Shown: piece after piece, positions 11,444 through 22,500 of the stretch | How positions within the stretch are numbered: position 1 is the stretch's first letter | Layout of the letters: the number at the start of each line of letters is the position of its first letter | The notes under the pieces: generated by a model | Databases searched by the model: none | The model's input: the letters and a program-made list of their open reading frames with translations, nothing else | Told to the model about the DNA's origin: nothing | Program-made: the position numbers and the translations under genes | Assembly (NCBI GenBank): GCA_964023275.1 | Contig: OZ029918.1 | Location: 37,154,977 to 37,218,976 of the forward strand | Length of the DNA stretch: 64,000 bases | Direction of reading: 5' to 3' | From: Norana najaformis | Taxonomy: Eukaryota; Annelida; Clitellata; Crassiclitellata; Hormogastridae

Positions 11444-11790
11444 TATTGGAATTCGACCCGGTTTCTTCAACGGTTTATAATTTTTGACTGCGATTTTGAC
11501 GTGAAGCGACCATCGACTGATGCCTTTGGTGTTATGAAAACGGTGCTATAGAAGTCTTTAGATTAGATCAGATTAGACTAGATTAGATTAGGCTAGGCTA
11601 GGTTAGGCTAGGTTAGGCTAGGCTAGACTGGACTAGGCTAGACTAGACTAGACTAGACTAGACTAGACTAGACTAGGCTAGGCCAGACTAGGCTAGACTA
11701 GACTAGACTACCCTAGATTAGATTAGATTAGGCTAGCCTAGGCTAAACTAGACTAGATTAGGTTAGGTTAGGTTAGATTAGATTAGATTA
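11430..11790 (+). mobile_element. LINE family C 3' end with expanded (TTAGA)n-like tail
   Basis: Element end GACGTGAAGCGACCATCG, GGTGCTATAGAAGTC, then some 220 bases of GATTA, GACTA and GGCTA pentamers. The normal tail of this family is a few TTAGA units, so the tail has grown into a satellite tract. Confidence 0.8.
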
Positions 11791-13009
11791 TTCACCAAAT
11801 AAATCCGCAAGAGCCATCTTATTTGGAAAGTTTTGATGCCAGGTTTGGAGGTACCAGTTTGAAACACAATCATGTTTCATAAGTCTTTTTCTTTTAACTA
11901 GCTTAGCTTATGGTAGCGTTTAATAAGGCAAAGGCCCTTGGTATGATATAATTTTATGCGCTGTAATAAATTCATTGGCCTCTGTAGTCCCATGCTGTCG
12001 ATTTTCTATAGCTACCTGGGGCAAGGTGTTTACGCACATGTGATTCAGTCGCCAGACAGTGTTATTTGGTACAGGCGTAAGCTAGGAAGTAACAGCGAGT
12101 CATGCGATGCGCTGGCCTCGTTTTCAAGACCTTTGGATTCATCCTTTGCCGGCTCAAGGACCTTAGAAAAAGCAATGAGCACCTCCCCTGCGTTCCTTTT
12201 GGAACATGGGAACTTTAGTTTACTTTTCCTGATTATAGACACCACCCAAATAAACTTCCTTCAAACTATCCAGAGTGATCTTGCTCTTGCTGTCACCAAA
12301 ACCTCCAAACATCATCACATCACTCCTGTTCTCAATCCACACCACTCGCTTAAAATGTCTGAGCGAATAGAGTACAAGTCCAGTCGCTTTCCTGCAACAC
12401 AATTCAGTCGCCCCAACCATCATCATCTTTAGTTATTTGCAGTCAAACCACCTCGCTCAACCCGCTCCTCTTGCGCCCTAACACTTCTCCGCCCGCTCCC
12501 CGTTGAGTTTTTAGTTTTAAAACATTTCCAGAAGGGTTCAGCCGCGAATAGTAACGTTGAAGTTTTACCATACTTACTATCTTTAAGTTTGTTGTGCTAC
12601 GTTATGAGTTCTTGTTGTATGTTCTATGTAAGCTGGACACTGAGCGATGAATGGCGATGAGGTGTGTACGCTTGTACTCGACTGCTGAAAACTTATTTTA
12701 TCGTAAGGTATATAAAATTATTTTATTGTATTTTTAAAAGTGTCATTTATATTTCCACAGATTGTTCTGTTAAGTTTTGCAATGAGTTGTTGTTAAAAGC
12801 ACGCGCACTAGTACACTTGCCTAAATGAACAGTAGTGTATTGCTGTTTGAAATTAACCAGAATATGTATTACGCCTCGTAGAGACCATTAGAAACCTGTT
12901 TACGTGGCTTTCAATCAGATGGGAAAAGATTACAGTGTAATTTGAATGTTAATGCATTGTCTTTTGAGATCTGATGAATAGTTGACTTGCCTACCTTAAA
13001 ACGTGTAAA

Positions 13010-13266
13010 TATATGCGGCAATCTTATAGTATCGTGGTCCAATGTTTCCATTAGCATGTGTGTTGTGGCTTCAGCCCTGGCAGAGCCCTTGCTGCAGCCC
13101 TAGCCTTGGCTGCAGGCCTAGCTCGGTGTACAAGGTGAAGTGTTAGGGTTAAGGTTAGTTGCAGCAGCCAGACTAGGGCTGCAGCAAGGGCTCTGCCAGG
13201 GCTGAAGCCACGCCCCCATGCTAATGGAAACATTGGCCCACGATACTATAAGATTGCCATATATGC
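13010..13266. mobile_element. Long palindromic element (MITE-like) upstream of TSR3
   Basis: Two arms of about 90 bases are inverted copies: GGCAATCTTATAGTATCGTGG ... CTTGCTGCAGCCCTAG on the left and CTAGGGCTGCAGCAAG ... CCACGATACTATAAGATTG on the right, with a loop of some 60 bases. It ends about 125 bases before the TSR3 start codon. No clear target duplication. Confidence 0.85.
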
Positions 13267-13389
13267 CATAGTTGTCGGACTATGAGACCTGTTGAAATCT
13301 AGATACAGTATAAGACTATTTAAAATCCGGTTATGCTAGATCAAATTTTGTTTCATGGATTTAGGCATTACTGTGACACACGAGCGAAC

Positions 13390-14331
13390 ATGAGCAAGTC
13401 CAAGCAAAAAGGACACCATGGTGGAAACAGCAAAGATCACAAAAACAGGAGAAACGTTAAGCGCGATGCTAAATTCAGTGAAGACCGCTTTGTCGAGAGC
13501 ATGCAGGCTGCAGTGGCTGCAGTCGAAGAGGAATCCGACAAGTCCGTAAAGTTTCCATGTCCGCTGGCCATGTGGGATCTAGGACAGTGCGATCCAAAGA
13601 AATGCTCCGGCCGGAAGCTCTCACGTTTGGGGTTCGTGCGCACGCTTCGTCTAAAGCAACACTTTGGGGGCGTCGTCCTCACACCCGTCGGAACTAAATG
13701 TGTTGCGCCCGACGACAGAAATATCATAATGCAGCGGGGACTTGCCGTTGTCGATTGCTCTTGGGCGCAGTTGGATGCAACGCCGTTCGGCAAAATGACG
13801 TGCAGTTATCCGCGCTTGTTGCCATATTTAGTCGCAGCGAATCCCGTCAACTACGGCCGGCCGTGCAAGCTGTCATGCGTCGAAGCTTTTGCTGCTGCGT
13901 TCTATATTGTCGGTCTGCAAGAACTTGGCGAAATGTTGCTGAAGAAGTTCAAGTGGGGTCCTGGGTTTTTTGAGCTCAATGAGGAGTTGCTCAAGAGGTA
14001 CTCACGATGTCACACATCTGATGAAGTTGTTGCTGAACAGAATGCATATCTTAAAGAACTAGAAGCTGACAAGCAGGTTAGACTTCGAGATCCAACTGAT
14101 ATTGGATCAGACGAGGAAAGCTACAACCCAAACCGACGAAGGTATGAATTACCAAGCGATGATGAATCTTCAGATGATGATGAGGAGGATGATGATGAAG
14201 AAAGCTGCGATGAAGAAAAGCAACCACATAGCAAATTGGACGGTAGTGATGAAGAAGTAGGAGAAAGTTCAAGTGTAAATTGCAGAAACAATATCCTGGT
14301 TGAAAACTTCGAAGATGATCCTGATGAATGA
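13390..14331 (+). CDS. TSR3: TSR3, 18S rRNA aminocarboxypropyltransferase (intronless)
   Basis: Single uninterrupted frame of 313 residues. TSR3 transfers the 3-amino-3-carboxypropyl group of S-adenosylmethionine to an N1-methylpseudouridine of 18S rRNA late in small-subunit maturation, in the cytoplasm. Visible features: a basic N-terminus (MSKSKQKGHHGG), the conserved start of the RLI-like region (PCPLAMWDLGQCDPKKCSG, about residues 56-74), the core motifs VDCSWAQLD, PYLVAANPVNYGRP and LSCVEAFAAAFYIVG, the segment FKWGPGFFELN, and a very acidic Asp/Glu/Ser tail typical of the family. The frame is open upstream to an ATG at 13333, but I prefer 13390 because the 19 extra residues do not look like the family. 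It is the only intronless gene here, yet it has no poly-A tail or other mark of retrocopying and all core motifs are intact, so it looks functional. It is convergent with NADSYN1. Confidence 0.95.
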   Translation: MSKSKQKGHHGGNSKDHKNRRNVKRDAKFSEDRFVESMQAAVAAVEEESDKSVKFPCPLAMWDLGQCDPKKCSGRKLSRLGFVRTLRLKQHFGGVVLTPVGTKCVAPDDRNIIMQRGLAVVDCSWAQLDATPFGKMTCSYPRLLPYLVAANPVNYGRPCKLSCVEAFAAAFYIVGLQELGEMLLKKFKWGPGFFELNEELLKRYSRCHTSDEVVAEQNAYLKELEADKQVRLRDPTDIGSDEESYNPNRRRYELPSDDESSDDDEEDDDEESCDEEKQPHSKLDGSDEEVGESSSVNCRNNILVENFEDDPDE

Positions 14332-16201
14332 AAATGGAATCTGGTGTTTGAAATGCAGTTCTAATCCATGGTCATCTTAATCCTTCTTCTTCCCCTTATC
14401 TACCCTGCGGATCCACTTCCAAGCACCACCCACGATGGCCGTCTGACCACCTGCCTGCCTGACTCTTGGATCTTGACCTGGAACCAAATCTTTCTTGCCG
14501 GTCGATTTTATTTTGACTGAGCACTTTGAATAAGCTGGTTCCCACAACTTAGCTTTCTTTGGGCACTGTAGAAATCTCGAGTTTACGAGTATAATAATCA
14601 CGTCCAAAAGTGAAATGTAAGCAAGGCGCTCATTTCATGCTCTTCAGCCCTGAGCAGACACCAGATGAATCCCAAGGTCCTGGACACAGAGCCGCTGCGC
14701 TGCAGGCCTCATCATTTACTTTTGGGCTTAGGCCTTCAACAAATTCTGCTCGGTGACAGAGGCACGTGTGCTTGATTTCCGGCTTCATTTCACTGTGCCA
14801 TCATTTCACTTGAAGACCTTATTAATGTGTGTTTCTGGGTTGTAGGGCCGGGAGCGCCTCTGAGGAGTTTACCTCGAAGTGGCGCTTTATAAATTTTTGA
14901 TTACATTACATTCATGTCTTGCACATTAGGCATTGGATTGGCATCATGGAAATTGCTATTTAATAGTAACATAACGAAAAAACATAGTCCAAAGTATAAC
15001 AATTTTTAACGCATGTTTCCAAAAACACAAAGAATCAATAGAACAGAAGGAATCTAAGAAATACAAACATGTTTTGAACTTTCCCTGACTTAAATAACCT
15101 TGACAACTGAAATTTAATTTACAATTTTCAATGTTGGATTATAGCTCCTGTCCAAAACAGCCCTCAAAGACATTTACAAATGTGTTCGTTAAACTGTAAA
15201 CACAAAAGCTACCAAATAAAGTCAAACCCGGACACATGGATTTCAAAATCGTGAGGCATTTAGCACAGTATGTAACTCTGCATGTATGAGATGGGACATT
15301 TTATTTTATTTATTTAATTTATTTATCAAAGCACTTGTAACGCGCGCAATGTCAGTACACGGAGCTATTTTTATACTGACTTTAATGGGCTCTCAAACTT
15401 TAGTAATGCCCATTTGGCAGACAGAAGTGGATTCTCGTAATGGAAGCCCAAGTCAAGTTTTAAGATCTTTAATTCTGGTTTAAATTTGGAGTCATGGGGA
15501 AAACATCGTTGTCTAATAACTATAATGTGTCACCAGGTAACATAAAAGTCTGAAAAAATCTAGCTGTTGTCTTAAGACTGAGTAAGTTATTGTGTTCTAA
15601 GTCGGCTGAAGATATTTGTATCAGGCATATTATTCCTATAACAACACTCATTATTATACTGCTTTGTGCCCTTGGCCTCTGAAACACTGTGCCCATTAAA
15701 TCAAGATGGCCTCGCTTTCTTCAAGTGCCTCGTCCTTTCGTCTTGCACATAAATATATAGGGAGATAATGGGGAAACTACTTTCCTCCATCATCATTATT
15801 ACTATTATTATTATTAGTATAAGATGATTTATAATGTGCCAGTTTATGTAACTGAATAAACAAAATGCATTAAGAAACAATGTTTCACTATCGGTATAGT
15901 GGTATCTCCAAATAACTTGCACTCTGTTTTTCATGGGGTATCTTCAAAAACTACCTACCAGGTAAATAGATAATAAACAAGTTACATAACATAAACGTTT
16001 CAACAAATACAAAACGAGTGCACAAAGTTATCTGAAAAATGTCCTAAATTCGGTTACGATGAAGTGACCTTTTGCAATACAACTAACTTAGACATCAATA
16101 AATAATACCAGAATCTTAACTTCGCTCTGTACAGATCAAACTAGAATTATGGAACAATTCAGCTGGACTGCACTGTAATCCATACCAACGGCAACACTAG
16201 T
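14332..16201. other. Intergenic region between TSR3 and NADSYN1 ends (tail to tail)
   Basis: Holds a family E copy right after the TSR3 stop (14385-14600) and a LINE family D end (14845-14925). 14930-16200 is AT-rich with no gene or clear repeat; it should contain both 3' UTRs. Confidence 0.6.
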
Positions 16202-16558
16202 TTAACCACAAGCCATCGCAAGTTCTGATTTTCCGTCAAGTGCCACACTTTTTGCAAAACACCGGCGTGCAGCCGATTCTTCTCTGCCAGTTTCGTCTTC
16301 GAATATTTCGGCAGAAACCCTCGACTCCCAGCAAGAGGGACGTCCATGTTTTTCATCTGCTTCAACTTCCATGACATCCGTAGTGACCTGGACTCCCATC
16401 GAGTGGCCCTTGGATCCTGTCAGGGAACCAGTGTCTTTGGGTTGTAGCGGGAGACCTGACGATCCACCTGCTCCATGCCTGGATAGGTCGTGTCGACCGC
16501 CCTTTACGTGATCGGCGCTGGCCTCCAACTTCTTTGTTCTATCTCCAAGCGATTTGAC
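16202..16558 (-). other. NADSYN1: Last NADSYN1 exon: lineage-specific C-terminal extension
   Basis: The exon joins in phase after FRFIDQQ and begins [13 protein letters not shown], which aligns with the short human end (VLQLE...). It then runs about 100 residues further ([16 protein letters not shown] ... ELAMACG, stop at 16202) with no domain I recognise. The polypyrimidine-AG acceptor at 16559-16560 is canonical and the frame is open throughout, so I read it as coding rather than 3' UTR. Confidence 0.75.
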
Positions 16559-19500
16559 CTGAAATACCAGACAGTAGAAGAACCGCCTTACATACGTATG
16601 TGAGGCATGGTAGCCTATTGGTTAGAGTTTTTCGGCTTGTTACAAGGAAAAAGTACGGGTTCAAACCTCCTCTGAGACGGCAAGTCTCACAATAACTGCT
16701 CAGTGCCATTAATCGATGCTTAATCATTAGATAGTGGCGCTTAATAAATGCAGAAACAAAAAAGTATGTACACGTATGTATCTGGTATTTATATAGTGAC
16801 TCTTTAAGAACCTAAAAAATGTGCTAAAACGTGGCTATCTAACAGTTCTAAAAAGGTGAAATCTAAAATTAGTTGAAAATGTTTCTTGAGCCGTTTCTTT
16901 TGCAGAAGTACGTATTTCAATGGAAAATTGTGACAAGACTGTGTTGTTCAGATTGTGTTTCAAAGGCACAGCGGTCTCCCCAATAGATCACCATGCCCGT
17001 TTAGGAACCATTCAGCGTGGTAGTCAATCCAGTAGCACGCTGGGTCAGTAATCCAACGACTGTGGTTTCATGACTGCTTAGTGGACTCCATGTAACAACC
17101 CTGGATAAGTCGTTCGCGTGCACTAGTCTTGCGCCTAAGATTCAGATTTACTGACCAGCCAAAGTTCTGCATAAACGAACACAGACCTACTGATCGATAA
17201 AGCGGAACTGCCAGTCTCTGATGACTATTGTCAAAATCACAATAAAAGAGGGATCACATTACTTTATATCAATAAATAACATATTACCATTACATACACT
17301 CTCTTGAATGACGACCTTTAAAAACCACTGTCTGGCTGCAGGCAACAGCCAAAGTTCCACGTGAACAAACACAGACCTGCTGATCGATGAAGCGGAACTG
17401 CCACGGCCAGAGGGCGTTGTAGAGGAACTGGCGATGGTCATACCGGTTGTCATCCGGACTGTAGGTCTCGGCGTGGTAGGACGGAGTCAGGACGGTCATC
17501 TTGTGTCGGTTGATTGAATAGTGACGGAAGAAATGCTTCACCTTTTCCGCCACCTCAACAAATAAAAACTGGGGAAATTAACACCCAGGACCAGAAGAAA
17601 CAGATGACACTTTAGTAAATCATTTATTTATTTACTCAATATATTGATTAATATTTATCTCATATTTTGCAACTGTAATTTGACATTTATAAAGCACCAT
17701 TTCAAGAATAAACTCGTCAGAGGTGTGTCCGACCCGAACCAGTAAGAGAGTCTTCAGGCACAGACTTCAGGCACTTGTGAAACTGCCAAAGGGACAAACT
17801 GAGGAGCTCGAGCCGCAACTCACAAGAAAGGCTATTCCAGCTGAGGTCCAACATCGGCATAGCTTCTGTGCTGAGCCGTAGAGGTACGCATACGCAGGAT
17901 AGTGAGGCACCCGTGGAGCCGACCATGGAGAGCCACGGCCTGGACGGAAGAAACCAAAGTGCAGAAGTCTTACTTAATACTCAGAGAGGAACAGAGAGAG
18001 AAAGACATAGAGTGAGACAGACATTTACTAGTCCTGCCATGCAGCCAGGACTTGGAAATTCAACATTCAGTGATTCAAGTCCAGTATTTAATCACTGGGT
18101 GAAAGGTCAAAGGCCAATTCAACCCGGGCAAACTGGCTACGTTCAATGGCCACTTTACCTCTGCTGGAGAAAATCGGTCTTTCCAAGTGGAAACGAGTTT
18201 TGTGAACATGCTGTACGGTCCACAGCGCTGTTGGTTCCGCAGGCGACCATAGATGGAAAGTTCTTCGTACGTCATTCCCATATCCACCTGGAAAATCCAT
18301 CATTTTACAGCCGAGGTGCCACAGTGGAGCCGAAACCTTGGATTATCTTACAATCAGAACTCTTGCGCCCTTAACAGGATTACATCATCATAATCCCGAG
18401 ATTTCTACAGATTTTCTACATCAACTAGATACTTCCAGAAGCTACGATGGGCTCGAGTTGATGTGCAAAAGCATGGCATGCTAACGAACCAACTGCTGCA
18501 TTAACCACTGGCAAAAGTTAAGAAGAATAGGAGTAATGAAACCAGATACAAGAACACAATGTCTCACCTCATCCAGTTGTGCGATCTGTCCGTCTTGCAG
18601 CGGCTCCAGTTCGGCAGTTGGAGGAGCTGCATAGATGCTGTACAAAATAAACACAGGATCTCAGTAAGCACAAGGAAACATCGAATTCATCAACGCATGA
18701 ACTGCGATTGACAAGATTTAAAATTATAAGTTTTGCACATTAGCAAGATGCATGGAAAAATGCATCCTCAATGGAAAATGGTCGAAATAAGTTAGGGGAG
18801 TTCTCACACCCACTGATAAATGAGAAAACAGATCTTCAGTGTGCAAAAGTCCAAACCAGTCAGGGAAATTCTAACTCACAATGTATCTGAAAAATATTTA
18901 CAGTAAGAAGTAGTTTCAACTCTGTTGGAGGAGTCCCCCTTCTAGACGTTTCAGAAAAATGTATTTCTGATTTGGGATTCAATACAATCTGGACCAGTCA
19001 GCTGAGTTCCACCCCAATGTATTGTATTTACGATGTTCCACCCGATGTTTTTACGCCTACGATTCGTCGCTTAGTCAACAGACATATGGCATGTTAACAA
19101 ATGCATTACTTACTACTTCCTTACTTATGTATTGGAAAACTACATTTTTAATGATGGAAGATCATCAGAAATCTGTTGAGCAAAGCAGCTTTCCCTAATA
19201 ATCGCAATCAGGTTATAAACTGATACTTTGGAAAACATCTTTAATCGGAATATAAGGATGTTGTACGCCCGATAAGCTTTTCTTGTGTTCTTAAATATTT
19301 GTAAACCGATGTGTGATTAGCTATTGGTTAATAAAGAATATGCTTACTTACTGTACTTGGTTGGAATCACTTGAGTGAAGGAGCTACCAACTTCAAATTA
19401 CAATCGGGCTAGAAATTTGAGATGTATTATGAATATGCATATTGAAGTGTAACATCATTTAGGCGAGTGAGAAGAGAAGTAGCATCTAGTGATTCTTCTT

Positions 19501-22500
19501 CCTCTACATTGGAAAATCTCAACCTATGCACATGCCCAGACGTATACATACGCACGCACACACCTCCTTAAAACCGTCCAGCCAAACTGGTCAGCACAGT
19601 GCAGGATGAAGTTCCGAAGATCTGTTTTGCTAATTCCTCCGATGGGGTTGATATCGGCGCTCGAACAGTCGTACTTTGTCAGGTACCCTCGCAAACTACA
19701 TTTCAATCAGTTTCAGACATTTCATTGATTGCCAATAAATGCAAAACACGTTATGCCAAAGTTGCATTGAAGGCCCTAGATGTCAAAAGATGAACCCCGA
19801 AAAAACACAACGTTCCACTGGAAGAGTCACCCAGATTCTGGATTCTATGACAGGTGACAACATCGATGTTGTCAGTCATCAGATCATACAATAATGAAAC
19901 ATAAATGTACATGGTTTTCTATAGCGACCATTTGGCCTTGACCCTGCTCATTTTTCAATGAATTTACTGGGTGAGATCCTTCACAACCGCTGCCCATTTG
20001 AATGGATGCCAAGGTCCCCGTGTATGGACTGTGCTAGCCCAAGATTAAAATTTCTGAAATGCAGTATGCAAACCTACATAAATGAACTTGTGAAAGCGCT
20101 TGTCCAGAATGCAGTGCCATGTACACATTAACCCAAGCAAATACTATTTGAAGTGCTACTGAAATTGTCAAAAAGCAGGTGCACAGTAATTACTCGTTAA
20201 TTAAGAATTTGGTTAATTAAATCCTACCCTTCATCAACGTTTGATGAACCGACAACTAGGAGGCCACCGGAGCGCCCTCTGGCCCACAGAGATAGCTGTG
20301 CAAACAGGTAAGCCAACACCATCCGCAATCGAGCCTGCAACAAGTTAAAGTCTATATACTGGTAATAAACGCCGCCAATGGTTCTTCACCTAACCCTACT
20401 TCTAACCCTAACCCTTACATCTACTGGTAAAGTTTGAATCTAATAACAAATTTGTTTGTTTACTTGTTTATTGCACTTTTGAAGGTTGATAAGCCTGAGG
20501 CATGAGACAAACGCAAGTGAACAACTTGTCCAGGGTCGTTGCACAGAGTCCGCTCACCAGGCTCCAACCCGCAATCGTCGGATTACAGACCCAGAGTGCT
20601 GCCGAATAGACTACCATGTCGCATTTTTGTCACATTAGTGTCTGGTTTTGGCAAACAATAGTTTTACAAGGAAACATTTGCCAAACAGACGAAAGTGCCG
20701 TTAATTATCACATGCAGTAAACGAGAAACAAATTTACATCCGGTGCCCACCTGCAGATTCTGCAAGGCCAGGTTCTCCCGCGGACTGCCTCCGTGAACTT
20801 TGAACTTTGGAATCAAGCCAAAAACCGTTGTAAAAATGCCGAGAACAGCAACAACAGCTGGTTCAATGTTCAGCGTCAGATGGTAACTGCAATCAATCAA
20901 GCAATTATAATAAAAATAATAATAATAAGACAATTTATATAGCACCACAGCACAGACGAGGCCGAATAAAAGGGAGCTGTACATACAGTCGATCATCAAA
21001 TTACTGGTAGACAGTGTGCCCATCAACACAAATCAATCAGTCAGTTGGTTAGCCTGGCAACAGATAGTAACTGCGGGCAGTCATCACTGGGCTTCAGTCA
21101 GTCAGTGATTCGGCAAGTGAGTGAGTCATCATATGTAATTTGTCGTGCTTAAACATTCAGTCAGTCGGTCGCTTAGAAATTCCAATATTTATTGCAAAGG
21201 TTCCGTTTTACAAAGAAAGCACGCCTGCTTTCCGGATGCAGGGCCATCATGAATCCCTAACTCTACCACTGCCTTGTTTGGGGGTAGTGCCAGTCCCAAG
21301 GCTGGATAAAGGAGGAGCGCGACGGCAACGGCCTCTGATGTCATAAGCTGTCGTTAAACTGAGGAACTACTACTACTGTCATGAATCCCTTGATCTGTTC
21401 TGTGCCATGGATTATGCTTTTCATGCGTGTTCTGGACTTAAGGTGGTGTCTGACCTTGGCCTGCTGAACTTCGGACTATACACGACCTGGAGATGAGCCC
21501 AGGATAGAGACAGCAAGCAAAAAGAAGCCAATACTGGAATGGAAACATTTGCACACTACTTCCTGTTATGACTTACCTGCCGACCTTCGACGGGAGCTTC
21601 TGTCCCTCTACCCTCCCTCTTCCGTAAGTGCTTGAAGACCGTATTATTCCTTATTTCTGGGACGATGGGCTGGGAGCGCCTCTGATGAAGCTACCTTGAA
21701 GCGGCGCTTTACAAATTTACGATTACTTTTACTGATGATGGTGCATTTTGGAATGCGGTTTTGCTTAGATAAGCAACCATCAATAGATGCCTTGAGTATT
21801 AGGACAACGGCACTGTAGACGATTCCACATAAGTTCTATCTTTCCTCACCTGCCAATCTGTGCCGCAAAGTCCTTAGCACGATTGCTGGTCTCCTGCGAA
21901 CTGTTGGCCGACCCCATGTAACACGTCGTAAAGATCTTGTTGCAGAGATCCTTTGGATCGTTTGGAATGTAATTGGCGTCTCCAACAACCTGGCGTACGT
22001 CTCGTAAAACTTGGGCATCTACAAGTGGTACGAAACGCATATTTTGCAGAACATTTTGGAGTTGCAAAGAATGAAAATGAGTTACCCACAGCAATATCCA
22101 GCGCTTCTGGATGCTAGCCTGAACGAGGCTCGGTTTTGGTGCACCATGGGTAGATGCCTAGTGTATTAGACACTGGTGCAACAGAAGTTATGAATTATTC
22201 TAATCTAATGAGATACAATAGAAGTTATTATTTAATCGAATCTAATATAATGACTTTATAGAGCCGTTATCGTAATGCTCAAGGTGTCAATCGATGGTCG
22301 CAAAGTCAAAATCACAGTCAAAAATCATACATTATTGGAGAACCTGGGTCAAATTCCAATGGGTTAGAGAAAACAGAAGCCAGGCTACAGTGGGTGAGTT
22401 GAAATAGATGTGTCTTTAGCTTAGACCTCAATGACATCACAGAACCGAACGAACAGAATTTGGCAATGAATTCCAAAGCCATGGACCAGCAACCAAGAAT

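Larger units (their letters stand above)
5896..13389. other. Intergenic region between ABCG and TSR3 (head to head)
   Basis: No host gene recognised. It holds a family G copy (6195-6310, minus), a minisatellite (6747-6851), a hAT MITE, LINE 3' ends, an RTE-like fragment, a large microsatellite, a 98-bp tandem duplication and a palindrome, each listed separately. The stretches 7310-8520, 8530-9335, 9790-9985 and 12235-13005 have nothing I can assign. 8540-9230 is GC-richer than its surroundings but gives no recognisable protein. Confidence 0.6.

Noticed and set aside
13333-13389. Upstream ATG extending TSR3 by 19 residues
   Set aside because: The added residues are unlike the family, and the downstream ATG starts a typical basic TSR3 N-terminus.
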